Below the pieces are notes generated by a model, which made no database searches, was not told the origin of the DNA, and was given only the letters and a program-made list of their open reading frames with translations. The position numbers and the translations under genes are program-made. DNA of 64,000 bases from Icerya purchasi (Eukaryota > Arthropoda > Insecta > Hemiptera > Monophlebidae): positions 173,133,863 to 173,197,862 of the forward strand of contig CM077116.1 of assembly GCA_039619475.1 (NCBI GenBank), written 5' to 3'. Positions 36,650-48,391 of the stretch are shown piece after piece. Each line of letters starts with the position of its first letter. The first letter of the stretch is position 1.

Positions 36650-38880
36650 ACGAAATCCTGCCGCCGCTTTTTAAAAATTTAATAAGGTGTCGCAACCGCC
36701 TCATTACCAAAGATACTAGAGCGGTCAGACTCACAGCAAATCAGTATGAATCACATGGAGAGGAGAAAGAATATGAACGATACGGAGGAATGGACCGGAA
36801 GGAGAGAACAGAAATGGACCGAAGGTTACTCATCGAGTCAGAAATAAGCAAAAAATTGGAAAAAAAGACGATTAGAGGAAATGAAGATAATGGAAAATAG
36901 CCGTCAACTCGGTCGTAAACACGTAACAGAAAGAAGGGAGATAAGGAGATTCGAAAAAGTTAAAATCTGGAAGAATAAAAGCAGCACGAATACCAGTAAG
37001 CTTCCTCGAACTATCGCTGAAAAAGGTTACGTAAAAAAGAATGAAGAAATTGATAGCGCTGTAGAATTTCTGTTTAATTACGGTTTGGAGCAGAGATTTT
37101 AATGGAGTACCCCCTGGAAGGGTGACCGAGATCATTGAGGTTAAAGGAAAAAGTAGAGGACAGTATTAAAGGAAATTGTGTACGGCCAAAATTAACTAAG
37201 GTGGAGAGAAATACGAGATAGAATAGAAATTTCCGTGGACGCAAAACGTAAATTGCTGTGGAAATTGAGAGAGGTAGGAATGAATTAAAGTATATAGGAT
37301 GCGAGTGAAGTACGTTTAACAAGGAAGCGATAGGTAGTTCATATAAGATGTGCGAATAGATCGGGGGTGACGTTGAATCGCGTAAAAGCTATCGGAATTG
37401 GAGAAGATTTAATAGTACCGAGACCGAGTCGAGGGCGAGAATTTTAAACTTTATATCTAATTCAGAGAGTAGTCGGGACTTGGAGGTGCAGGCATAAATA
37501 AAAGAACAGTGATCAAATTTGGATCGCATGTTGGACTCATCATATAGAGAAATAAGAATGTAAAGATTACCATTCAATTTAGTTGGCGACGGGGCCTCTT
37601 CAGCGAGTTTAAAAGAAAAGGAATTTGATCGATTCATAGAGAAGAATACACGACTATCAAGGAAGATACCGAGATAAGCAACTGAAGAAAGAGACGAATT
37701 GTTTAACGATAGACTAATAAAAGTAGGATTATAAGGTCGAAGGGTGCAATTAAGAGGACTTGGGAAAAGGAAAGATCGAACTGCGTTATCGTGGAAAGAG
37801 GAAAAAAGCAGCGTATCATCGGCGAATAATAAAGAGAAGGAATTTAAAGGAAGGAAAGCAATACTAATAGTATAGATGTTAAAAAAGTAGGGCTAAGCGA
37901 GGAGCCTTTAAGTAAAACGCGAAAAACTTTTCTCGAAGTGCAAAGAAATGAAGAGAGGCGGATAGAGCGATTCGACATTAGATCAATAATAATAAGGTAA
38001 GTGGCTTGACCTGGAACGCTAATTGGTGCCATTTTATTCCCCAAAATTGGTAAATGAACATCATCAAAAGCGAAGAAATATTAATAAAGGAAACCAAGGT
38101 GTAATGTTTAAAAGGTTTTTGTATATGTTAGAAAGGAAAGATTAATACAAAGCGCGAGTAGGGCTAATACCAGACCGAAAGTCAAACATATATTACCAGA
38201 GGAAATACATTACTATTGTGCTCTAGCCAAACAAGGCGCTTGTTCAGCATACCATCGGACAGGTTTCTAATGTAGGGTGCCGAGGAAATGGGGCGTAAAA
38301 AAGAACTTGTTTAATGGATGGAGACTACGATAAAAGAATTCCAGGAAAGGAATTATACCGGTGGGAATAAAATTAAAACGGTTGAAAAGGATGGTTTGTA
38401 AGAGGGGAAGGTAAGGTATGCCGTCGATACTTGCAGTGGGGCTGGAAGATTTTTGGATAGAGTAGACGACTTTAATCCGTTGAAACTGAAAGAGCTGAAA
38501 TTAAAAAAGTAGGAAGCAGAATTTTGTGGAAATGGAATGAAGCACAATTAATCAGAAGAAGAAACGTAAGCAGGAGCGACAGAATATCACGTTGAAATTG
38601 TAAGTACGTTCCCAGGACGAGAATTTAAAAGCTCTATTCTCTAAATATGTGAAGGAGGGGGGTAGTTCTAGAAAAGGAAGAACTGAAATTCTGTTAAGAG
38701 AGCAACTTCTTTGAAGCCTTAAATTTTTCAGGCAGCAGGTAGTTATTAAACGGTACATAAATTTTGTAAATTTGTGGGAGCACTTTATGCCTCGAAGTTG
38801 AACGGATTTTCAAATAATTCTGTTTCAATTTGTGATCTCGAAACCGACGAGAAAAATTTGGGAACGATACATTTAACAAT
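36650..38880 (-). pseudogene. Decayed LINE ORF2 (RT plus RNase H scraps)
   Basis: The minus strand reads through many frames in the order of a Jockey/R1-type ORF2. NKRLVWLEHNSNVFP (about 38215-38260) comes first. Then come FLCTSRKVFRVLLKGSSLSP (about 37890-37945, the GVPQGS-region equivalent) and LLFADDTLLFSSFHDNAV (37790-37830, YADD-box equivalent with both aspartates at 37815-37826). SVAYLGIFLDSRVFFSMN (about 37625-37680, the KYLGxxLD block) and MRSKFDHCSFIYACTSKS (about 37475-37535, the RSKLDYG block) follow. Near 36695-36710 FGNEAV matches the GNExAD block of an RNase H domain. No frame longer than 87 codons survives. The lower limit is set by the RNase H motif; no poly(A) tail is seen, so the 3' end may be deleted. 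Confidence 0.8.
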
Positions 38881-40249
38881 TAAATGCCAAATTTTCGTTT
38901 TTTTTTTTTTTGCTTTTTCTAGCAATGATTGTAAAAATGGGAAAATGATGATAACAATCAGTATTTTCAATACTTGTGTGTTTCGAATAATTGTGTTTCT
39001 ACTTGTAATCGTTTAATTTCTGTAAATGACTTATTAATAGCTTGTTTTTTTCCCTTTTCAAAATCGTGTTTAATTTATCGAGGTAGCAATCTCCCGTGAG
39101 TAAATCTACTGGCAATTCTACATATATTTTTTTCAAAACTGTTTTGGAACTGAGACATTTTATTTCAGAGAAATGTAGAATATCTTTTTATTCCCGTCAG
39201 GTCGTCTAGAAGTACTTAAAATTTTCTGTCATTCGTAGCTCGCACCATCATTAATTACATTGTAAATTCATATTACACCGACATCGATATGCGCTGTTGT
39301 TCTGATAAATAATGCGTTGAAATTTTAATGAAAAATATTGGACAGTCGTCGGTCCTCGATAAAAATGGGCCCCGAATTCGTTAACTTTCGAAATGGACTA
39401 TTTTTTTTTTTTTTAGTTTTTAATGAACTTTTTGTAGTAAGTGTATTCAATTCGTGTAAATATAGTTCTTACAATTTTTTAGATTTAAGCGTAAAAATTA
39501 AAATTAACCTTTTTAAAGTTTAAGTCTGTGATTGTTTACCAATTTTGTGCCACCATCTGCGCACCAATTCACACGAAGTGGATCCATCTTCGGTCCTCCT
39601 ATCGTTGGAACAAGTATAAGGGTCGTGATTTTGATTTAGCGGACTTTCACAACAACGGACTATTCCTTTCACAATTAGTCATCGAGGATCTTTTAATTTT
39701 TTTTTGTAATCAGATAGAGTCTGGGATTATGATTTGTCGCATTTGCCGCATTGCAAGTTGTGCGTGTTAAAAAAACCGATTACAAAAAAGTAATCTCGCT
39801 TATTTGCACAAAAACTTTTTACTGCCGCGAGTTCATTCGGTAAACAGAATTCGGTACTAGTTTCTTGTATGAAAATTAACAACTGCGCGTGTCGCAGGTA
39901 TCGTTTCCATCGATCGTTAATGAAAATCGTTCGGTTTTTTAATAGTTTGTAATACTTCTCGGACTATACTGTTCGAGCTGAAGAAACAATACCGATGTTA
40001 CACACTAAAAATAATTAAAATTATAAATTCAAAAAATGTTTTGCTTTTAAATTTTAAAAATGTAATTAAAAAAAAAGTATAAATTGTAATCCATTATGCG
40101 CGTCATTATTATCATCGTTTAACTAAAATTGGGTAATTGTTTATATAGCTATTGTTTCTTAGTTGCCGTTATTTCTCGGAATGTTTGAAAATTCATTTTT
40201 TTCTTAATCTTTTTTATTATCAATTTCCTCGGTCTTTTTCCCAGTTTTT
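38881..40249. other. No recognised gene
   Basis: AT-rich with T-tracts at 38900-38911 and 39400-39412. The plus frame 39528-39770 (80 codons; HTKWIHLRSSYRW) has an ordinary-looking composition but no motif I know. Confidence 0.4.
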
Positions 40250-40900
40250 TTTTTTTTCAGTACAGCTATCCTTCGTGCTATCCCGTACATCATTTCCATA
40301 AATGGTACTAATAAATTTCTGCCAGTCTCATATTTTTTGTATTTGCTAAGCAACTGTTACCGTTTGTACTCGTAATTGTATTGGCCAGATAACGGAATTT
40401 ATTTTAGTCTGTTGGAAGTTCGGTTTTATTCATTTTTACACTTATTGCAGTATTCGTCTCATTCATTTCTATTAACATTACTTCTGTTTTCATTTATTTT
40501 AACGTTATAAATTTATTTAATTCGCTCCGTAAAACGTGCAGCTTTATTTCGTATCCTTTCTTTTTTCGCAGTTAATTTCTACAATATCATTCGCAAATTT
40601 GCAATGAGCTTGATTTTTCGTTTATTCCAGTTCCTTTATTTGTTTTTGCTCCTTTTTTAACACCATTTATGTCAATTATTGTGTTTGCGATTTATATAAA
40701 TTTAGAATTAGCTCCTCTATCCTTTCAGTCGTTGCGCTTTTTTTTTTTTTTTTTTTTATTGTCTTCAACGCAGTTTGCCAAATCAACGTTATGCTTTTTC
40801 CAAATTAACCGATGGCAGCGTATGTTTTTCTATTAATTTTTATTTTCTTTCTGGAAAAAGTTTTATAGTCAATCTCACTAGGTCCTTTTATCCTTTAAAA
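40250..40900 (-). pseudogene. RTE/CFDP2-like RT fragment
   Basis: On the minus strand, SSLQICE or, one frame over, LQFANDIVEINCEKR (about 40550-40610) matches the RFADDIVLI block with Asp changed to Asn. Further along come MKTEVMLIEMNETNTAISVK (about 40430-40490, the KTKVM block) and FRYLANTITSTNGNS (about 40355-40400, the FKYLGSTITSDG block). The order and spacing fit the palm-to-thumb part of an RTE/CFDP2-like RT. It is heavily decayed. Confidence 0.7.
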
Positions 40901-41342
40901 TCGAAATGAATTTGCTTCCAGAATTATATAATGTGAATAAACCAAATTTTTTTGTTAAACTATGTTTTCTGAACAAATTTCATCGATAGCAGCGATAAGA
41001 GACATTTTTCAATAAATTCTTCCACTGTACAGGGCTTGTTCGGCATTTAATTTTGAAATATTTAAACCTGGATTTTAGATTACCCGAATGTTAGTTTTTA
41101 AAGTAATTTGTATAAAGATATACTAGAAAAACAAAAATAAAAAAACTGAAAGGTAGAAAAAAAGTAATTTTTAAAATTTCTTCGAAACACCGAAAGGTCT
41201 ATAAAACCGGTAAAAATATCAGTTCAATTCGTTTTAAAATTGAAATTACGATATTAAATTATCTGGCAACCGAATTCGTACAGATGTATAAAACGGAGAC
41301 TCTTAAATAATTTTCATATTCGGATTTCTCTTAAAAAAGTTA

Positions 41343-44030
41343 TTTTGTTTATTTATTTATTTATTTAACGGTACAGGTGCCGGCTGTTTTAGCGGGCCAT
41401 GTGAATCGCCCGGGGTCGGAAAAGGATTCTAAATTTAAGGGAATGAAGAAATTGAAAAATATTCTGGATATGACTAGAAGAATCGGATAAGAGTTACCGT
41501 AAGGATAGAGAAAGGCTGCGTTGTTAAGCTCTGAGTTGAATTGAGGAACCGAAAGTTGCACTTTTTGGCAAAAGGGACAGAGAGAATTGTCGTTGCGGAA
41601 GGTAGGAATGGGTAAAGGTTGAGTAAGAAGTTCTAATTCTGGTGAGTATAATATTTTTTTGCTTTAATCGGACTGAAAGGAAAATCTGAGATAATATGAT
41701 TTTGATGTTTATACCTCCATACTCAGTCCCGGTATTTAATTATAAGGAACTTCACGGGAAGGTTTTTATATCGTCAGTAGAAGTGAGAGGTTATGGATGG
41801 AAGCGAGAAAGCTTTTCTAGCAGCTCGGTCGATGGCCTCATTACCGGACAACTGAAATGGGCTAAGGACCCAAATAGAAGATACGGAGATTTGCGATCGA
41901 ATAAAGAGGTCACGGAGAAGAAGGATGCGTTATATATTTGCATTATCCTGTATAAAGGTGATGGAGAGACTTAATTAGGACATTAAGTGAATCTGTAAGG
42001 AAAAGGTGTTTAGAAAAGAGCAGTGCAATGTAAAGGAATTCAAGGCACTTGAAAATAGCAAGGGGTCTAGGGGAGAATACGGAACAGTGTTTCGAAAGCC
42101 GGAATCTGTGAGTGGTAAGGAGTACAAGAACGATTGTGATCCAACACGGCTACTAGATTTAGAGTCATTCTAAAGCAGCAAACGGAATCAGCCTATTTTC
42201 GAGAGGTACATGTTGATGGAGGATGTGGAATGACTATGAAGATTTGAACAAATGAATTAGGTTGAGAGCGGAATTAAGAATAAATTTGTTAAATTGAGGA
42301 ATAAAAGATTCAGATTCACTACTGAGATTGTCTGAGAGACTGATGTAAAAGGCTTCAGTGGCTAATCGTTTGTTCTGGAAGAACGGAGCGAATTTACCGG
42401 AGTAGAAGTAGAGGTCGTGAAGGTATCGATACAGAACTGGTAGGAGAAGGGGCACTGCACTTTTCCTGAGATTTAGAAGAACAGGGCATCATCGAGAAGC
42501 CGATGTGCCTCGGCGCCTGTAGTAAACTGTATAACAAAATGCAGCTTTATATGCAAGAGAAATATATGGTAAAAGTAGGAGAAATAAAAAAAAAACCAAA
42601 AAAAAACAATATTGATATATAAACGATATAAATCTAAATTAAAGTAAATCAACGAATGATACAGCTGTTGTACCCGTTAAAATTAAAACTACATCAAGTT
42701 AAATAAACGAAGAAAACACGTAAAAGTTAATCTTAATAGAAAATAAACTATGTGGTAATAAAATTAATTGTTAGATGAAAAGAATCTCACCGAGAGAAAG
42801 TATTCCCTTATTCTATAATCTGTTCAGCATATATTTAGTAAATATATTTTGAATGGAGGGTGTAGATACTTTAACATGAAAGAATGAAAGTTGTCCAGTC
42901 CTGGTGAAGAGTTGCCGATATGTGAACAGTGTTCTAGTTCACGTGGCGATACGGGATTGTTGTACTTTTCTCTATTACAAGAATTAAAGGCAATTAGAGC
43001 GGCTTCCGAGTTATTTTAAAAAATACGTACTTCATGGGGAGATATGACAGAAAAATAGGCAGCTAACAAATCGGCCATTTCGTTGATGTCAGTATCGATG
43101 AGATCATCTTTCAGATGAATTTTCCTTCCGCACGCGGAAATCGGCATATATTGATTAATGGAAGAAGTAAAATCTTACCAACATTTTTTTTTTTGGATGA
43201 TACTATGTATGAGAGTGCATGCATTCAATTAGATTTGTTAATGAATTGTTTTTTTTGGTACCCTTAATTACTTTTTGCGAAGATTAATTGCCTTTGCAAT
43301 ATTAATGTTCCACCAAGATACTCGGTTTTTTGAAAAGAGAGTGTACAAGGATAAGGGTATGAGTACAGCTTAAGTAGCTTTTTTTTTTTTTTTTTTTTTT
43401 GGTTAATAATATTGATATGACGACTGGAGTGGATTTCGGTATTGTCGTTGAATATTTACCAGCTGGCTTCTTTTATCTTCCATTTCGATCAACGTGGAGG
43501 TTGAAAATTGGATATACTGGATAAAAGGAATCCATTATTGCACAGATCCGTGTGAATTTGCCAATCGACTTGTTTAATGAGATCGGTGGAGATTAATATA
43601 AGGGGTCGGTTGAAGAAAAACGTCCTCTATTTTTAATTCATCACGTTTATTTATTAAAATAATATTATGGTTATTAATGAGTAAGTTGTTGATTTGTTTG
43701 ATATCTGAAGTCCCATGTACAATTGTGCATTAAAGTCGCCGAGAAAGAAATGGTTTTAGTAGTTGATTTATAATATCTTTAAAATTGTGTATTGAGATTT
43801 ACTAGTCGGATGGTATGTAAATATATATCGTGATAGGTTTACGGTGATTTATTCGGAGTATTATTTAAATAATTGAATATCGAAAGTGATTGAAAGCGGA
43901 ATTATTTGGGGAATAGAGTTATGTATTAAAATTAACTCTACCATAATTAGATGAGAGGTGAAAACGCTGGCTAGGTTATACTGGTGAGATTCTTGCATAC
44001 ATTTGGCAGTTGGTGATGAACTGTTAACGT
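41343..44030 (-). pseudogene. Decayed LINE: endonuclease, RT start, RNase H, tail
   Basis: A nearly full-span, minus-strand LINE of the Jockey/R1 type. Endonuclease: IYIYIPSD near 43810 and LGDFNAQ at 43723-43740. RT start: MADLLAAYFSVIS (about 43060-43100), then NPVSPRELEHC and SSPGLDNFHSFMLKYL (42870-42912). The catalytic RT core is missing; the sequence next reads RLATEAFYISLSDNLSSESE (about 42300-42365), normally after the thumb, so roughly 1 kb has been lost. RNase H: LFLTDSLNVLIKSLHHLYT (about 41950-42005), then WVLSPFQLSGNEAIDRAARK (41810-41870). C-terminus: LTRIRTSYSTFTHSYLPQRQ (about 41575-41640). The 3' end is marked by a (TTTA)n tract at 41350-41368 as seen on the plus strand. Confidence 0.8.
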
Positions 44031-44327
44031 TTCTAATTTAGCGAGGTGTAAAAAAAAAAAAAAAACACTTTATATTCTATCGGAGAATTTTATTTGTGAT
44101 TCAATAGATATTTTTTTGTGTTAGGGGTACTATCAAACATTGAATTAATCAACTTGGTTAATTTGTGATTCCTCGTTTTGTTATAAAGTAAGTTTTTTTT
44201 AGTAAAGATAACAAGAAATTTTTTTGAACTGAATTTATCTCTTTAACCGCATCAATATAATTTCTTTTTGGGTGAGTGTAGCAAATATGTTATATTTTCG
44301 AACTGGTCAGGTGTAACATTGTAGCGA

Positions 44328-44337
44328 TTCGCACTTC
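44328..44337 (+). repeat. Target-site duplication, left copy
   Basis: TTCGCACTTC, identical to 45508-45517, lies directly before the T-run that is the poly(A) tail of the LINE on the minus strand. Confidence 0.8.
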
Positions 44338-45507
44338 TTTTTTTTTTTTTTTCCCTATTCCCGAAACTTCGGGTAGGGTACATTTATTTAATAAAAATAT
44401 TGATTCATTATAATAACGGAATTAATATAACCCATCCAATTAAGTATTTGGTATTATATTAATTACCATTTTACAGTTGTTGTTTTTTTTTTTTTACAAT
44501 ATCTACATATATTTTTACTATTTACTTAATATAAATGTACATTATTTTTCCGGAATTTTATTTCTTCTATTGTAAATTTATTAAATTCATTAAAATAATT
44601 TCGAACAAGTTGTGTTATATCATAATTACCGAGTATATTATTATTATTATAATTGCATCCTTGTAAGATATGAAAAACATCATCTCTAAAATTACATATT
44701 ACACAGTTGTCAGACTCAGATATCTTAAATTTATATAAATATACCTTAAATAGACCGTGCCCTGTTATAAATTGAACATTAAAAAAATTTGGCGTATATT
44801 GATTATTTTTAAATCTATCTATTATACTTGGGAAAAATTGATACGTTATTCCATTATAATTATTCCATATTTCTTGAAATTTATTTATATAAAATTTATC
44901 CATAATTTTATTCATTTGTTTTACTTTAATTAGTTTATTCTCATATTTAAAAAATTGTGTCTTATATATTACGTTATTGAACGGATGCTCTATATTAATA
45001 TTATTTTTAATTGCGACCAAGCTTATATGTTTTTGTATTTCATATTCGATTGGTTTAATACCAGCTATAACTATGGCTGACAAATAACTGATTGTTCTAT
45101 ATGATTTAATAATTTTTATAGCTATAAGCCTTTGAAAGCTTTTTAACATCTTTTGAAATTTTTTAGTTTTTAACATTTCTACATATATGATACTATTATA
45201 AAGTATGTTAGGTAAAATAATACTTTTATACAACGTAACTCCTTTTTTATAATTTATACAGTTTTGGTTATTATACAACTTATTAAATATTATTATGAAT
45301 TTGCTTATTTTGGTTTTAATGTAATTAAAATGTTCATAAAATTTTAAATTACTGTTTATTATTACTCCCAAGTATTTTATTTGTTTTACATAGTTGATAT
45401 TTAAACCGTACTGTTCTAAATTTAATGGTCTATTAGTATATTTTTTATTAAATATCATATAATTAGATTTAGTTTCGTTAATCTTAAGGTTAAATTTGTT
45501 AAGCCAT
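44338..45507 (-). mobile_element. 5'-truncated R1-like LINE insertion, recent
   Basis: 1170 bp flanked by perfect 10-bp duplications (44328-44337 and 45508-45517) and ending in a 15-base T-run (44338-44352), the poly(A) tail of a minus-strand LINE. The open frame extends to the 5' junction (45507) and stops at 44526, followed by about 170 bp of 3' untranslated sequence. Complete duplications, tail and frame point to a young insertion. Composition is strikingly AT-rich even for this window. Confidence 0.88.
44526..45506 (-). CDS. R1-like LINE ORF2, C-terminal fragment (intact frame)
   Basis: The frame is open from the insertion junction; the first ATG at 45458 gives 310 residues. Upstream of that ATG the frame reads WLNKFNLKINETKSNYM, the W-x-x-x-x-LKIN-x-x-KT block that follows the YADD box, so the catalytic RT core has been cut off by 5' truncation. 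Next come IKYLGVIINSNLKFYEHF (residues about 26-43), the KYLG-thumb block, and SYRTISYLSAIVIAGIKPIE (about 119-138), typical of R1-type proteins. IWNNYNGITYQFFPSI (about 200-215) follows. Near the end is FITGHGLFKVYLYKFKI, then a C-x2-C-x8-H-x3-C motif (C252, C255, H264, C268), the putative nucleic-acid-binding knuckle. It lacks the active site, so it cannot transpose by itself. Confidence 0.85.
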   Translation of the reverse strand, partial: WLNKFNLKINETKSNYMIFNKKYTNRPLNLEQYGLNINYVKQIKYLGVIINSNLKFYEHFNYIKTKISKFIIIFNKLYNNQNCINYKKGVTLYKSIILPNILYNSIIYVEMLKTKKFQKMLKSFQRLIAIKIIKSYRTISYLSAIVIAGIKPIEYEIQKHISLVAIKNNINIEHPFNNVIYKTQFFKYENKLIKVKQMNKIMDKFYINKFQEIWNNYNGITYQFFPSIIDRFKNNQYTPNFFNVQFITGHGLFKVYLYKFKISESDNCVICNFRDDVFHILQGCNYNNNNILGNYDITQLVRNYFNEFNKFTIEEIKFRKNNVHLY

Positions 45508-45517
45508 TTCGCACTTC
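45508..45517 (+). repeat. Target-site duplication, right copy
   Basis: TTCGCACTTC, identical to 44328-44337. Confidence 0.8.
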
Positions 45518-47560
45518 CATTTTTCTTTGGCCGTTTTGATTTATTTCATTTCGGTTTCTTGGAGATTTGGGAGCACTTCTTTCTACATTTTTACATAAGC
45601 TTGTTTCAATGGATGAAGAAGAAGTTGTTCATTTAAATACCGATGTGCCGAAGGAACTGTAGAATTACCTTTGTCTATAGACTGGAAATCCATCAGAGAT
45701 ATTTCCGGTTTTGAAGACATGATGCATTTAAGCACGTGCCATGATACGAGAATAATGATTAGTTATTAACAACGATTTAAAAGAAATCCGGTAAGTGTAA
45801 AACAAAGATCACACCGATTGCTGTTCTTAATGGCATAAAGTAATAATGGTTAGACTGTCGTTATCAGCCGATGGGTAAAAAGCAGCTTTGATATATGGAT
45901 GTATATTATTTTTTTGGACTTTTAATTATTTACACCTTAAAATTTTTTTCATTTCTTAAAAACAATAATAAATATCGAACTGAAGCAATTTTCATCTAAT
46001 TTAAAGCAACATATTACATTTGAAACAAGTGCCCGCATCATTTTCATTTCTTTTTTCTTTTTTTATACGTTTTGGATATAATATATTTAAATTTTACCCT
46101 AGCTCGGAACGCTAATTAATGTAAACTAATTTTTTGTAACTGATGTGAGCATAACGGTACAATATATATATGCAGATTTTGCGGTTCTTAAGATTCATTT
46201 CCATAATATAACCAGGCATTTTTAGCCGTTGAATACTTTTAATTATTGCTTCAAGAAAAAATCCCAGCTAGCATAGTGGAAAAGGAGGAAGCTTATTTAT
46301 TGCAGTTGGTTTTGCGTACGTGTAGATGAATGGTCGGCAATTGTGTGACCAGCATTTCTTGTTTTATGTCTTTTACCTTTAAATGATGATAAAATGCTTG
46401 TTGAATTAAATGAATTAAATTTCAGGCAGAGAGGTGTGTGCGGAGAGGGGGCGCAAGTTGGTTTTTATTTCCACTCTTAAATGAGGAGTGGGTTGCTTTT
46501 ACCGGAAAATGATGAAACATTTATCTGGATACGTTTACGGTTCGTAGTCAAGTAACATATGAACGTTTAGCAGAGTTACCTTTACCGCTCTCTACTGTGC
46601 TTGTACTTTATTTTAAGCGAGTAATTGATGTTACACTATAAAACCGGATTAAGATAAATGTTTTCCTTCCTCAAACGGCGCCTTTGAACCATTCCTCTTC
46701 GCCCTTTCATTCCTTTCTTTGCAAAAGAATGATAGGCAACCGTTAAACTTGCTTTATTATTAACTGTAATCGCGTCTTGATTCGACCGGACTTTTTTAAA
46801 TCGACAGAACACCAACCGCCTCCCGATTCTTTTTGTTTTTTTTTCCCAGTTATTTTTACGCCGCAATATAATCAATTTTTAATAAATTACGCATTCGCGA
46901 GATCAATTATGTAGAAACTGCAACGGTTCATTGTGTGCGGTCGAAAAAAAAGGTACTAACTCTGCTTACGTTGAATTACACGGAGAACATCGCTCTAAAT
47001 TAGAGCCCTGACTTCACAGAGTAGAGCGATCGGAATTGTCTAAATCTGCCGAAGTATATTAAGAAGTATAGGCCAAGAAAAAGAGAATAAATATAACAAA
47101 CGAATTTAAATGTATAAACGACATATATGTGACGTTCGCCGAAAAAAGGAACTTGCGGTTTCGAGTTAAACGCTTATTCTGATATTTGAAAGTGTGTAGA
47201 ATAAGATGCATAATATGTAATTTTTTTTCGCAAACGTTTATTTAATGTTTTAAAACGTACAAAACTGAATGAAGAAAATTTGATAAAAAGTGAAAAAACA
47301 TTAAAAATTTTAAAAAAAACCGTAAAACTATTTTTTTCTTGTTTTTTTTTCGCATTTTTTAATAATTTTTTGTTTGTTTCGTATTTTTTTTGAACATTAG
47401 CATTTTTTGTTTTTTGGAATTTCGATTTTTTTCTTCTTTGGAGCTTTCCTTTTTTACTTTATTTCGATTGTAGTTTCAGTTTTTTTTTCTCTTTCGTGTC
47501 AACTTTGATGCAGACTCCTTTACTGTTATATTCACTACTTTCTACTGTTTTTTCAGCTTA
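45518..47560. other. No recognised gene
   Basis: AT-rich. The minus frame 46636-46875 (79 codons, very basic) has no motif I know. T-tracts occur from 47220 onward. Confidence 0.4.
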
Positions 47561-47579
47561 AGTTGGTTAGGTTTTGAAG

Positions 47580-47681
47580 TTTTTTTTTTTTTTTTTTATT
47601 TTAAAATAAGTTGTGGGTCTCACAGGGAAAATATGCCCGTTGTGTGAGTGCCCAACGCTCTTATCAACGTTTGTTAAAAAA
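47580..47681 (-). mobile_element. Possible Jockey 3' end scrap with poly(A)
   Basis: Read on the minus strand, TTGGGCACTCACACAACGGG is followed by ATATTTTCCCTGTGAGACC and then an A-run (47580-47597 as T on plus). The Jockey copy at 53782-55406 ends in a similar way (TTGGGTACTTCT ... AATATTTCCCTGTTAAG ... A-run), so this may be a very short, dead-on-arrival Jockey relative. No duplication was found. Confidence 0.4.
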
Positions 47682-48111
47682 GATACAAAGTACAAAAATT
47701 ACAACTTTCTTAACTTATTTCATAAATAACAATACTAATAAATCTAGTATTATATTTGAGTAAGAGTGTACAGTAGAACCTCGATTATCCGAGTTAATTG
47801 GCGCGAACGAAGATCGTATGTCGTGAAAAGTCGGATAATCGATTTTTCGTTATTTTTTTATTTTTGAAAAAACGCAATAAATAAACTTTGTATTGCAAAA
47901 ATTTTATAGAAATGACTGAACAAAGAGAAAACAATGAAAAAAGTACGCAGAAAAGGTGCAGTTCAAAATTAAAAAATTAAATCACTTCGAATTAAAACTG
48001 AAAAAATATGTATTGCATAATAATTCTCCTTCGAAACAAAACTAACAGTGTAAATACATTACATGCACTTACCACCCTGTAATAACTACGATTTAAAAAT
48101 TAAAAAAAAAG

Positions 48112-48240
48112 AAGTCTTCAAAACAAAATAAAAAATAAAAAATCCCTTCAACACGTGTAAAAATTAAAAAAAAAAATAAAAAACAAAATAAAAAATCCCT
48201 TCAACACGTGTAAAAATTAAAAAAAAAAATAAAAAACCGG
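48112..48240 (+). repeat. Tandem duplication of about 57 bp inside the Tigger element
   Basis: AAATCCCTTCAACACGTGTA occurs twice (about 48139 and 48194) with the same A-rich surroundings. It is a local duplication in the element's non-coding end. Confidence 0.85.
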
Positions 48241-48391
48241 TAAAACCTAAAACTAAAAAAAAAAAGACAACTTCGAAAAAGAAACATTTCTTCGGTACAT
48301 ACTTATTATCGTTAAATCATTTCTTTGGAAAAAAATCTGTAATAGATTTTTGCTGAGGCATGTTGACTCTTTTTCTAGCGGCGAAGTCTCA

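Noticed and set aside
36881..37102. Plus-strand basic, Lys/Glu-rich frame
   Set aside because: It lies antisense to the decayed minus-strand LINE (RNase H and RT blocks); purine-rich antisense strands often give such frames.
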